DNA from: Accumulibacter appositus
GTDB taxonomy: Bacteria > Pseudomonadota > Gammaproteobacteria > Burkholderiales > Rhodocyclaceae
Length of the DNA: 64,000 nucleotides
Direction: 5' to 3' (one strand)
NCBI RefSeq assembly: GCF_035440685.1
Contig: NZ_DAORMW010000002.1
Below the pieces are notes generated by a model, which made no database searches, was not told the DNA's origin, and saw only the letters and a program-made list of their open reading frames with translations. The translations under genes and the position numbers were made by a program. Below, one piece after another: positions 51,900-60,536 of the stretch. Numbering within the stretch: position 1 is the stretch's first letter; every line of letters begins with the position of its first letter.

Positions 51900-52738
51900 C
51901 CTGCCGGTGCTAGCGTACGCAGTGCCGCGATCACCGGGGCAGTGTCGGGGCAAACGCCGCGCCAAAAATGAAAGGCTTCGGCCGCCTGCTCGACGAGCAT
52001 TCCAACGCCGTCCGCCAGACGCTCCGCCCCCTGCGCTCTGGCGAAAGCCAGGAAGGGTGTCTCGCCTTTACCGTACATCATGTCATAGGCCAGGCTGGCG
52101 GGTGCAAAAACGGATGGCGCCACGGGCAACGGCGGTAGCGCGCCGGCGAGGCTGGCAGAGGTGGCATTGATCACCAGATCGAAGGATTGGCCGGCGAGTT
52201 CCAGGTAGCCGCAGCCGCGCGGCCGGGCAGCGGTAGCGATTGCGGCGAAGCGCTGTGCCAGCTCCTGCGCCCGAACGGTGTTGCGGTTGGCGATCACCAG
52301 CACCGCCGGCCGCTCCTCGAGCAGCGAAGCGACGACACCGCGCGCGGCACCACCGGCACCGAGTAGCAGTACGCGCTGGCCGGCGATCGCAAACTCCAGG
52401 TTTTTAGTGAGATCTTTCAACAGGCCAGCGCCGTCGGTGTTGTCACCCAGGATCTCGGCGCCGTCGAAACGCAGGCTGTTGACCGCCACGGCGAGTTCCG
52501 CGCGCACGGTGAGGCGGGTCGCCAGGCGAAAGGCCTCTTCCTTGAACGGCACGGTGACATTCGCGCCCCGTCCGCCAGCGGCGACGAAAGCGCGCACGCT
52601 GGCGGCAAACGCATCGATCGGCGCCAGCAGCGCTTCGTAGCGAAGGTCCTGGCGACACTGCGCGGCAAAAGCCGTGTGAATCGATGGCGACTTGCTGTGG
52701 CTGACGGGATTGCCGAAAACGCAATAAAGGTCACTCAT
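51896..52738 (-). CDS. aroE: Shikimate dehydrogenase
   Basis: A 280-residue NADP-dependent enzyme reducing 3-dehydroshikimate. The substrate pocket NPVSHSKSPSIH (about 10-21), NVTVPFKEEAF with the catalytic lysine, DNTDGAGLL, and LLLGAGGAARG (Rossmann) are intact. The start at 52738 (MSDLYC) fits the family; the ORF extends upstream without family features. The stop overlaps mtgA. Confidence 0.95.
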   Translation of the reverse strand: MSDLYCVFGNPVSHSKSPSIHTAFAAQCRQDLRYEALLAPIDAFAASVRAFVAAGGRGANVTVPFKEEAFRLATRLTVRAELAVAVNSLRFDGAEILGDNTDGAGLLKDLTKNLEFAIAGQRVLLLGAGGAARGVVASLLEERPAVLVIANRNTVRAQELAQRFAAIATAARPRGCGYLELAGQSFDLVINATSASLAGALPPLPVAPSVFAPASLAYDMMYGKGETPFLAFARAQGAERLADGVGMLVEQAAEAFHFWRGVCPDTAPVIAALRTLAPAG

Positions 52739-52745
52739 CCTGGCC

Positions 52746-53633
52746 CTATTTCTTGCTCTCGAGACTATCGCTCTGGGTGAAGCGCAGGCTGCGGGTGAAC
52801 ACCAGAACGTCGGTATCCTTACGGATCGCTGGTGGGAAATCGCCGTACGGGGCAGCCATCGTGACAATGCGGCGGGCGGCGTCGTCGAGAATCGGGTGAC
52901 CCGAGGAGCGATTGATTTCAATGCTCGCCAGGCTGCCGTCGCTGTTGATGCTGACGGTCATCACCAGCTTGCCATAGAGCTTGCCCCTGGCCTCCTCCGG
53001 GTAGTTGAGCGTGCCGACGCGCTCGACCTTGCTCCGCCAGGCCTCGATGTATTGGGCGAAGCGATATTCGCTGGCCCGGGTGCCGATGAACTTCTTTCGC
53101 GGGCGCTGATTGTACTCGTTGAGCTCCTTGTCGATAGCGCCCTCGAGACGCGCCATGGCCAGCGCGCTGTGCGCCAGATCGCGGCCGCTGAGGCTGGGCG
53201 CCGGCGTCGGGGTCGGCTGCTCTTCCTTGTCCGGTTTGGGAGCGACCCGCGTAGGGCTGCGTGCTTTTGCCGCCAGTCGCTGCTGGTGTGCTTCGAGCTC
53301 CTGGATGCGCCGTTGCGACTGCTCGAGGTCGTCGCCATCCTGATGGCGGGGCGCCGGCGGCAGGGGTGTCGTCGCGCGCTCGTCCTGCTCGGTGTTGCCG
53401 CCACCGTCGAGATTGGTTTGCGCCAACACCTGCGCGTCGGCAGGTTTGCGCGGCGAACGACTATTGACCAGGATGATATCCAGCGCCCGCTCCTGAAAAG
53501 CCCGCGAAGCGTCTGGAAAACTGAAGTGCACCGTCAGCAAGCCGCCATGCAGGAGCAGCGAAAGCGTCACGGCCAGCCACAGACTGCGTGCCGCCAGCGG
53601 CGATGGGTAGCGATCGCGGAGCGCAGCGTTCAC
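52746..53633 (-). CDS. TonB-like energy-transducer protein
   Basis: A 295-residue protein with one N-terminal membrane segment (about 16-36), a linker with coiled-coil and proline-rich stretches (PTPTPAPSL), and a C-terminal TonB domain containing NYPEEARGKLYGKLVMTVSI. It lacks neighbours exbB and exbD. Start GTG 53633 is the best guess: it overlaps the upstream RNB stop. It may couple to an outer-membrane receptor or be a TolA-like spanning protein. Confidence 0.75.
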   Translation of the reverse strand: MNAALRDRYPSPLAARSLWLAVTLSLLLHGGLLTVHFSFPDASRAFQERALDIILVNSRSPRKPADAQVLAQTNLDGGGNTEQDERATTPLPPAPRHQDGDDLEQSQRRIQELEAHQQRLAAKARSPTRVAPKPDKEEQPTPTPAPSLSGRDLAHSALAMARLEGAIDKELNEYNQRPRKKFIGTRASEYRFAQYIEAWRSKVERVGTLNYPEEARGKLYGKLVMTVSINSDGSLASIEINRSSGHPILDDAARRIVTMAAPYGDFPPAIRKDTDVLVFTRSLRFTQSDSLESKK

Positions 53634-53634
53634 C

Positions 53635-55554
53635 TCAATCGATCGCCTCCAGCAGATCGTCATCGGCACCTTCGGCAGGTTCCCCCGGCGGGGGCAGCGT
53701 TGCCACGTAACGGCAAGCTAATTCGAGCGTCAGATAGTCGATCGCCTCGACGCGCAGCAGGATTTCCTGGCCGGGTTTGAGCTCCGGCGCCGACGGCACG
53801 CGCTGCACCAGCGGCAGCTGATCGAAGCGCGCGAGATTCTCGCGACCAATGATCGTCGCCCTGATGGTTTCCACCTTTTGCTGTCGCAACCAACGCAGAC
53901 ACCAGTAACGTTCCATGCTGCGCTGGAAGTCGGCATAGGCGGCGTAGGTCATGTCGAAATCGCGCAGCGCGGCGAAAAGATCGTCCGAACGCGCGGCAAA
54001 CGGCGGCGTATCGCCGTTCAGATAGGCCACCAGCTGCCACTGGTTGAGCAGGTCGATATAGCGTCGCAAGGGTGACGTCGACCAGGCATACTGCTTGACG
54101 CCGAGACCTTCGTGCGCCTGCGGCGAGGTACTCATGCGCACCTTGCCGCCAGGCGTCTGGATGCGATAGATGGCGGTCACGCCCTTGCTGGCGAGCAGGC
54201 CGCCCCAGGTGCTGTTGGTGACGATCATCATCTCGGAGACCAGCTTGTCGAGCGGGCTGCCGCGGCGGCGCGCGCTGATCTCGACCTGACACGCGTCGGC
54301 ATCGGCGAGGTCGCCCTGAATGCGGAAGTTGTAGTCGAGAAAGGTCTGCGTCGCCGACGGCTTGCCGCGGCGGCCTTCGCAGGCGTTGGCCAGCTGCCAG
54401 AGGGTCATCAGTTGGTCGCGAAAAGCGAACTCGGAAAGACCGGCGGCGATGGTGCTCTCGTTGAACAGGGGTTCAAGATCGTGATGGCGCAGATTGGCAA
54501 CCACCGGAACAGTCTCGAGGCGCGACTCGCACGCGGTGATCTCGAATTCTGGGGTCACCGTCAGGTACAGCGAAACGGCGGCACAGTCACGGCCAGCACT
54601 CAGCGTAAAGCCCTCGACCACCTTTTCCGGAAGCATGGTGATCTTGCTGCCCGGCAAATAGACCGTCGACAGGCGCTCACGCGCAATCGCGTCGAGTGGC
54701 GACCCTGGGGCGATACCCAGCGCCGGCGCAGCGATATGGATGCCGACCTGCCAGCCGAGCCCAGGCAGGACCTGCACCGAGAACGCATCGTCGATCTCGG
54801 TAGTCGCCGCGTCGTCGATCGAGAAGGCATGCACGTCGGCGCGCGGCAGAGCGCTTGGCAAGGGGGAGGCCGCACAGGCGGGAAAACCCGTGCCCTGCGG
54901 GAAATACTCGAACAGGAAGCGCTGCCGGTGATAGTCATGAGCCGAACGGATGGCACCACAGCTGTGTAGCAGATGCAGTGCCGACAAGCCGCTTTCGCTG
55001 CACGCCGCTTCAAGCGCCTTGGTCTCACTGCGGTTGCGGTCGGGCTTGTAGAGCAACTGGCTGAGGATCGGCGTGAACTCCGGCGGCAGGGTGAAAGCCT
55101 TCAGTTCGCCGACCATGCGCTCGATAGTCAGCGCCTGTTGGCGCTTCTTTTCGAGACCAGCAAGAGCGGCCTGGAGAATTTCGGCCGGCGCCTTGCGGAA
55201 ACGGCCCTTGCCTTTGCGATGGAAATAAACGGGCGCCGAATGCAGGGCCAGCAGCAAGGCCGACGCCTCGACCGCCGTGGCGACGTGGCCGAAGTACTCG
55301 TTGGCAAAATCAGAAAAAGAAAACTCGCCGTCACCCAGACACTCCCAGAGAAACTCCTGTTCTATGCCGGTGGCGAGCGCCTCGGCCTGTTCGAGCAGCT
55401 GCGTCGGCGCCGGTTCGCCGTAACGCAGCAGAACGTTGGCCGCCTTGATCTTGCTGCGCTTTCCGGAAGCCGTCTCGACCTGTAAGGAACTGTCATTGTC
55501 GACCAGAATACTGGCCGTCCGAAAAGCGCCCTCTTCTTCGAATAGAACATGCAT
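53635..55554 (-). CDS. RNB-domain exoribonuclease (RNase II/R family)
   Basis: A 639-residue 3'-5' exoribonuclease. The active-site acidic cluster is in SIDDAATTEIDDAFSV (about 245-260), and STSPLRRYIDLLNQWQL follows. An N-terminal region of about 230 residues has no clear cold-shock domain, so it is closer to the atypical RNB proteins than to E. coli Rnb or Rnr. It is likely cotranscribed with the TonB-like gene downstream and the esterase upstream. Confidence 0.87.
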   Translation of the reverse strand: MHVLFEEEGAFRTASILVDNDSSLQVETASGKRSKIKAANVLLRYGEPAPTQLLEQAEALATGIEQEFLWECLGDGEFSFSDFANEYFGHVATAVEASALLLALHSAPVYFHRKGKGRFRKAPAEILQAALAGLEKKRQQALTIERMVGELKAFTLPPEFTPILSQLLYKPDRNRSETKALEAACSESGLSALHLLHSCGAIRSAHDYHRQRFLFEYFPQGTGFPACAASPLPSALPRADVHAFSIDDAATTEIDDAFSVQVLPGLGWQVGIHIAAPALGIAPGSPLDAIARERLSTVYLPGSKITMLPEKVVEGFTLSAGRDCAAVSLYLTVTPEFEITACESRLETVPVVANLRHHDLEPLFNESTIAAGLSEFAFRDQLMTLWQLANACEGRRGKPSATQTFLDYNFRIQGDLADADACQVEISARRRGSPLDKLVSEMMIVTNSTWGGLLASKGVTAIYRIQTPGGKVRMSTSPQAHEGLGVKQYAWSTSPLRRYIDLLNQWQLVAYLNGDTPPFAARSDDLFAALRDFDMTYAAYADFQRSMERYWCLRWLRQQKVETIRATIIGRENLARFDQLPLVQRVPSAPELKPGQEILLRVEAIDYLTLELACRYVATLPPPGEPAEGADDDLLEAID

Positions 55555-55556
55555 CG

Positions 55557-56135
55557 CTACGATTGTAACCCACAGAATTCAATGATTTGTGGCACGAAGT
55601 CGGGAAAGCGGGTAAAGCTGTGATCTCCGCCTTCGACGACCAGCTGTCGGCAGCCGGCATAGCGCTCGACGGCGAGCCGGTAATCGAGCACCTCGTCGCC
55701 GGTCTCGACCAGCAGCAGATAGCGCGACGGCGTGACCAGCGGCGTGTCGAGGGCGCGCAGCTGTTCGGCGTGCGCGGCGCCAAACTCGAAGCGGCGACCA
55801 CTGTAGTAGTTGGCGTGTGTACCCACCAAGCCCTCGATCAGGCTTGGTGCCATCACCACCGGATTGATCAGGACGGCGTTCAGATCGCGCCTTTCGGCGA
55901 GCCAGGCGGCGTAGTAGCCGCCCAGTGAACTGCCGACCAGCGTCGTCGGCGCGTCGTCGCTGTCCAGCAAGGCCTCGACGGTGGCGATCGCAGCGCGCGG
56001 AATAGGCGACAGCACCGGGCAGAAAAAACGGTCGGCGAGGCCCGCTATGGCAAGAAACTCGGCCAGCAGGCGCGCCTTCCACGACGCCGGCGAGGAACAG
56101 AAGCCGTGCAGATAGATGATGCGTGGGCCGGCCAA
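55557..56135 (-). CDS. YqiA-like alpha/beta-hydrolase esterase
   Basis: A 192-residue esterase-like protein. YLHGFCSSPASWKA near the start is the YqiA signature, and the nucleophile elbow is GSSLGGYYA. HSFTRFPDF carries the C-terminal histidine. The TTG at 56135 is chosen because GGGGAG precedes it by about nine bases and it lies one base after the uppP stop; an alternative TTG at 56156 overlaps uppP. Substrate unknown. Confidence 0.82.
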   Translation of the reverse strand: MAGPRIIYLHGFCSSPASWKARLLAEFLAIAGLADRFFCPVLSPIPRAAIATVEALLDSDDAPTTLVGSSLGGYYAAWLAERRDLNAVLINPVVMAPSLIEGLVGTHANYYSGRRFEFGAAHAEQLRALDTPLVTPSRYLLLVETGDEVLDYRLAVERYAGCRQLVVEGGDHSFTRFPDFVPQIIEFCGLQS

Positions 56136-56136
56136 C

Positions 56137-56961
56137 TCAGTGATCTCCCCAGGCAATGAAGTCGTACTGCCAAGTCACGAGAATCAGGATCCCGAAGGCA
56201 ATGCGATACCAGGCGAAGATCGAAAAGTCGTGCGTGCTGATATAGCGCAACAGCCCGCGCACGGCCCAGAAAGCCGAAATAAACGCGGCGACGAAGCCGA
56301 CCACCCACATCCCGAGGTCGTCGACGGAGAGCAGCGCGCGTTCCTTGTAGAGCTGGTAGAGGCTCGCCCCGATCAGCGTCGGCATGGCCAGAAAAAAGGA
56401 AAACTCGGTCGCTGCACGACGCGACAGGCCGAACAGCAAGCCGCCGATAATCGTCGCCCCGGAGCGCGACGTCCCCGGAATCAGCGCCAGCGCCTGCGCG
56501 AAACCAAGCTTGACGGCGTCGCGTAGCGACAGCTCGTCGATCGACTCGACGCGGATGCGATGCTCGCGACGTTCGGCCCAGAGAATGATCAGACCGCCAA
56601 CGATGAAGGCTGTGGCCACCACCGGCGCGTTGAACAGATAGGCCTTGATGGTCTTGCCGAACAGCAGTCCGATGGTCGCCAGCGGCAGGAAGGCAACCAC
56701 GATGTTGAGCGCGAAACGCTGCGCGCCCGGATCACTGGGAAGTCCACGCAAGACCTGCATGATCTTGGCACGGAACTCCCAGCACACCGCGAGCATCGCG
56801 CCGGACTGGATGACGATCTCGAACAGCTTGCCGCGCTCGTCGTTGAAATCGAGCAGGGCGCCGGCAAGAATTAGGTGGCCAGTCGATGAGACCGGCAGAA
56901 ACTCGGTCAGCCCTTCGACGATACCGAGAATCAGGGCTTTCAGCAGAAGCAACGGGTCCAC
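56137..56961 (-). CDS. uppP: Undecaprenyl-diphosphate phosphatase
   Basis: A 274-residue integral membrane enzyme (BacA type) that dephosphorylates undecaprenyl pyrophosphate for peptidoglycan lipid recycling. Both motifs are present: EGLTEFLPVSSTGHL (about 16-30) and PGTSRSGATI. About eight hydrophobic segments. The length is usual. It is followed one base later by the esterase. Confidence 0.95.
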   Translation of the reverse strand: MDPLLLLKALILGIVEGLTEFLPVSSTGHLILAGALLDFNDERGKLFEIVIQSGAMLAVCWEFRAKIMQVLRGLPSDPGAQRFALNIVVAFLPLATIGLLFGKTIKAYLFNAPVVATAFIVGGLIILWAERREHRIRVESIDELSLRDAVKLGFAQALALIPGTSRSGATIIGGLLFGLSRRAATEFSFFLAMPTLIGASLYQLYKERALLSVDDLGMWVVGFVAAFISAFWAVRGLLRYISTHDFSIFAWYRIAFGILILVTWQYDFIAWGDH

Positions 56962-56995
56962 GTGGTGCTTTCGACAAAAAGGCGCATTTTAGCAC

Positions 56996-57256
56996 TCACG
57001 GTTGCGTTGCCCGCTCCAGTGCCGACAACCAGGCGATCGCCTGTTGCCGGTCCTGCCCGCACATTTCTCCGGATGGCTGCAAGCCGGCGCAGCACGCTGG
57101 TCGCTCGGGCCGCCCCCACAAGCCGCAACGCAGGTCGGCGGTCAGATTTACGCAGGGCTCGCCGGCCGCCTTGCCCTGCGCATGGCCGGGCATCGGCGTG
57201 GTGATCGAAGGCGCGATACAACAGGCCCCACAGCCGGCACGGCAGCCACCCGGCAC
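56996..57256 (-). CDS. YkgJ-family cysteine-cluster protein
   Basis: An 86-residue protein with CRAGCGACCIAP, PCVNL, CGLW and CCAG: the CxxxCxxCC pattern plus later cysteines of the YkgJ (UPF0153) family, thought to bind zinc or an iron-sulfur cluster. The start is GTG 57256. It lies between uppP and the IclR regulator on the minus strand. No role is known for the family. Confidence 0.75.
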   Translation of the reverse strand: MPGGCRAGCGACCIAPSITTPMPGHAQGKAAGEPCVNLTADLRCGLWGRPERPACCAGLQPSGEMCGQDRQQAIAWLSALERATQP

Positions 57257-57273
57257 AGACGTCGGGGGCCGGC

Positions 57274-58128
57274 TTACGACGCGGCGCTGGCAGCTGCGGC
57301 GGCATGCCCGCCTGCCGCACCGTCGCTACTGCCGTAACCGAGACGCCTGGAAAGCGTCGCCGCCGCTTCGCGCGTCCCCTGCGCGACCGGGCTGTCCAGC
57401 TCGACGCCGAAACTGCCGACAATGCCCAGCGCAGTCACCGCCGCGACCATCCGGCCGGTGTGCCCGAAAACCGGTGCGCTGACGCCGTTGATCCCGATCG
57501 TCATGCTGCCCGCCGCACGCGCCACGCCGTTACGGCGGATATCTTCGAGTTGCAGCGTCAGCGCCGACATCACCGCTGCCGGCGTCTTGCCGCTCGCCTC
57601 GGCGGTGGCCTGCACTTCAGCGTCGAGCATTTTCTTAAGGTAAGGCGAGCGGTAGAAAGCAGAAAAGGCCAGCCCGGTCGCCGAGGCCGTCAGTGGCAGC
57701 ACGACGCCGGTGCGCAGGGTCACCGTCACCGCGCCACCGGCTTCCACCCAGCGCACGCAAGTGGCGCCGTGATTACCCCACATGGCCAGGGCAACGGTAG
57801 CGCCGATCTGTTCGCAGAGGTCGTCGAGCACCGGCCCGGCCAGGCGCACCGGGTCCAGCCGCGCCAGGCTGACCAGGCCCAGTTCCAGCGAAAACTCGCC
57901 GAGGTCATAGCGTCCGGTGTTGGCATCCTGCTCGACCAATCCCATGCGCATGAAACTCACCAGATAGCGACGCGCCTTGGCCGCCGGCATGCCGGCGCTG
58001 CGGGCGACGTCGCGCAGCATCATCGAGCGCTGACTGGCGGCCAGAGCACGCAACAGACGCGTGCCGACTTCGATCGACTGGATTCCCTGGCGCTGCTGAA
58101 TGGCTTCAGTATCGTCGTGCGTGCGCAT
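57274..58128 (-). CDS. IclR-family transcriptional regulator
   Basis: A 284-residue regulator. N-terminal winged helix-turn-helix (about 18-80: SIEVGTRLLRALAAS, RDVARSAGMPAAKARRYLVSF) and a C-terminal effector-binding domain (about 95-260). The C-terminal tail is alanine-rich and probably disordered. The effector and target genes are unknown; the nearest candidates are itself and the neighbours. It has an ATG at 58128. Confidence 0.9.
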   Translation of the reverse strand: MRTHDDTEAIQQRQGIQSIEVGTRLLRALAASQRSMMLRDVARSAGMPAAKARRYLVSFMRMGLVEQDANTGRYDLGEFSLELGLVSLARLDPVRLAGPVLDDLCEQIGATVALAMWGNHGATCVRWVEAGGAVTVTLRTGVVLPLTASATGLAFSAFYRSPYLKKMLDAEVQATAEASGKTPAAVMSALTLQLEDIRRNGVARAAGSMTIGINGVSAPVFGHTGRMVAAVTALGIVGSFGVELDSPVAQGTREAAATLSRRLGYGSSDGAAGGHAAAAASAAS

Positions 58129-58185
58129 TCAGTAGCCGGTCAGTGACAAGTTGCGAGATGGCACCTGGGCGATCGAGGGCGTGAC

Positions 58186-58689
58186 TCAGGCAAGCGCCTG
58201 CAGGGCAGCTTCGTAGTCGGGTTCGTCCTTGATTTCGGCGACCAGCTGGCTGTGCAGCACGCGGTCATCGGCGTCGAGGACGATCACCGCCCGTGCCGCG
58301 AGGCCAGCCAGCGGACCATTGCTCAGGGCAACGCCATAGTCGTGGAGGAATTCACGACCGCGCATGGTGGACAGGGTCACTACCGACTCCAGACCCTCGG
58401 CACCGCAGAAGCGGCTCAGCGCGAACGGTAGATCGGCCGAGATGCAGAGCACGACGGTGTTGCTCAGGCTGCTCGCCTTGGCGTTGAAGCTACGCACCGA
58501 GCTTGCGCAGGTCGGCGTGTCGACGCTCGGGAAAATGTTCAGAAGCTTTCTCTGACCGGCAAAAGCGCTCAGCGAAACGTCAGCAAGGTCCTTGCCAACC
58601 AGGGTGAACGCGGCTGCGGTCTGACCCTTCTGCGGGAAATTCCCGTCAACCTGAAACGGGTTGCCACCGAGAGTTACTGTGCTCGTCAT
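58186..58689 (-). CDS. tpx: Thiol peroxidase
   Basis: A 167-residue atypical two-Cys peroxiredoxin reducing hydroperoxides with thioredoxin. Peroxidatic C61 in SVDTPTC and resolving C95 in RFCGAEGLE are both present, as in E. coli Tpx. The length is usual. ATG 58689 with GGAATCGA upstream. Divergent from the GGDEF gene across a 240-base gap. Confidence 0.95.
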   Translation of the reverse strand: MTSTVTLGGNPFQVDGNFPQKGQTAAAFTLVGKDLADVSLSAFAGQRKLLNIFPSVDTPTCASSVRSFNAKASSLSNTVVLCISADLPFALSRFCGAEGLESVVTLSTMRGREFLHDYGVALSNGPLAGLAARAVIVLDADDRVLHSQLVAEIKDEPDYEAALQALA

Positions 58690-58929
58690 GTCGATTCCTT
58701 TTTTCTGGAGAAGGGTTTGTGGAAGTGTGCGCCTTAGGTGCGCCTGCCGTGACCGTCCTGGTCAGCGCTCCTTGGTCATTATTTAACGCGGAAAGTTCTG
58801 CAGCGAGCGTCGCGTTGTCGCTCACGTGTGGCGTCACCAGCGAGCCATGCTCTGCTACGATGGCGGGCTAGCAATTCGACCGGCAACAACAGCAACAGCA
58901 GACCAGCAGCACTCGTGAAAGTCAAGCCT

Positions 58930-60480
58930 ATGCCACCGAGTATCAAGGCTCTCAACAGCAGCGCAGCGATGCTATCGGCCAGCCAGCTACGCAGGCGGTA
59001 CACCATGGCCCTGGCGGTGATCGCCGTTCTGACGATCGCCGCGCAAGTGGTGATGCAGTGGGTGTTGGCCGATCAGAAGTACGACTCACACGTGGTCAAC
59101 ATTGCCGGCAGACAGCGCATGCTCAGCCAGAAGATCACCGCATTGAGCTATTACATCTCGACCGCCGCATCCGGCGACGAGGACTCCCGCTACCGCGGGC
59201 AACTCGACGAGGCGCTCAAGCAATGGGAACGCGCCCATGCGGGACTGCTGCGCGGCGACAGCGAACTGGGCTTGCCGGGGCGCAATAGCAAGGAGGTCGA
59301 AGACCTGTTCGGTCCACTGCAAGCGCACCATGAGGCCATCGCTGCGGCTGCCAGGGCGATTCTGTCGGCATCGGGAAACATAGCCACCCTGGCTCGGTAT
59401 ATCGACAACATCAAGCAGCACGAGGCTGATTTCCTGGTAGGCATGAGCGACATCGTGACCCTCTATGATCGCCAGGCGAACGCCAGGGTGGTCTTGGCTA
59501 GATGGATCGAGATCGCCTTGATGAGCACCACCCTGCTGGTCCTGGTTCTGTCCGCCGCCTTCATCTGCGCACCGGCGACGCGTCGTATCCAGCGTGACAT
59601 GAAGGAGCTTGCCGATCGCGAGGAGGATCTGGAACGTCTCTTTTCGGCCAGTCCGACCGCGTTGCTACTGGTGCTCGGCGAAAAGCTGACCATCCTGCAC
59701 GCCAACCAGAAAGCCATGGATCTCCTTGGCCTGCCGCTCGACGCCATGCAGGACACCAAGCTGCTTCCCCTGCTGGCCCGCGAACAAGACGCCAATCGCT
59801 CTTTTCTCGACAAGATCCGCAACGGCGACACGCTCAACGAATGCGAGATCTTCCTCCACGACGCCGTTGGCTCGACCTTTGAGGCCCTGGTGTCGGTTCG
59901 CAGCATCAGCTTTTCCGGGCAGGCCGTTCTCGTCCTCGGCATCACCAGCATCAGCGAGCAGAAGAGAGCACAGCAGGCGCTGGAGCACTATGCGACCTTC
60001 GACGAACTGACCGGGCTGCTGAATCGACGTACCGGCATGATGATGCTTGCCAAGTCGATGGCCAGGCTACAGCGAGAAGGCGGTCGGCTGGCGGTCTGTT
60101 TTGTCGATCTCGATGGACTGAAGAGGACCAACGACGACTTCGGACACGCCGAGGGCGACTGGCTGATCAGCAGTGTAGCCAAGGTCCTGATGCGCAGCAT
60201 CCGTGCCAGCGACGGCGCCGTTCGGCTGGGTGGCGACGAGTTCCTGCTCATACTGCATGACTGCGATCTCGACGAAGGGAGCCGCCTGCTCGGCAGAGCC
60301 GAAAGATGCCTTCAGGAAACAGCAGTCGCTGCGGACAAGCCTTTTCCCATCGGCTTCAGTTACGGCCTGGCCATCTACACGCCGGAGAACGACGCCACGC
60401 CGGACGAACTAATCAGCGCAGCCGACAGCCGCATGTACCGTGCGAAGCAGGAGAAGAAGCGCCTTCGTTCGGCCTCGTAG
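58930..60480 (+). CDS. PilJ-N-type sensor diguanylate cyclase
   Basis: A 516-residue membrane protein. After a signal-anchor (about 20-45), the periplasmic part has VVNIAGRQRMLSQKITAL, the hallmark of the PilJ-type N-terminal sensor. A second membrane segment is at about 195-220, then a PAS-like region (about 235-355) and a GGDEF domain with intact motif (434-438) and upstream RASD inhibitory site. It should make c-di-GMP in response to an external signal. The start is uncertain: 58930 is chosen over 58828 and 58969. Confidence 0.88.
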   Translation: MPPSIKALNSSAAMLSASQLRRRYTMALAVIAVLTIAAQVVMQWVLADQKYDSHVVNIAGRQRMLSQKITALSYYISTAASGDEDSRYRGQLDEALKQWERAHAGLLRGDSELGLPGRNSKEVEDLFGPLQAHHEAIAAAARAILSASGNIATLARYIDNIKQHEADFLVGMSDIVTLYDRQANARVVLARWIEIALMSTTLLVLVLSAAFICAPATRRIQRDMKELADREEDLERLFSASPTALLLVLGEKLTILHANQKAMDLLGLPLDAMQDTKLLPLLAREQDANRSFLDKIRNGDTLNECEIFLHDAVGSTFEALVSVRSISFSGQAVLVLGITSISEQKRAQQALEHYATFDELTGLLNRRTGMMMLAKSMARLQREGGRLAVCFVDLDGLKRTNDDFGHAEGDWLISSVAKVLMRSIRASDGAVRLGGDEFLLILHDCDLDEGSRLLGRAERCLQETAVAADKPFPIGFSYGLAIYTPENDATPDELISAADSRMYRAKQEKKRLRSAS

Positions 60481-60536
60481 GCCGGGTTTCCCGACGGGCC
60501 TGCCCGGCGCAAAGCGCTGGCCAAGATCACCAGCGC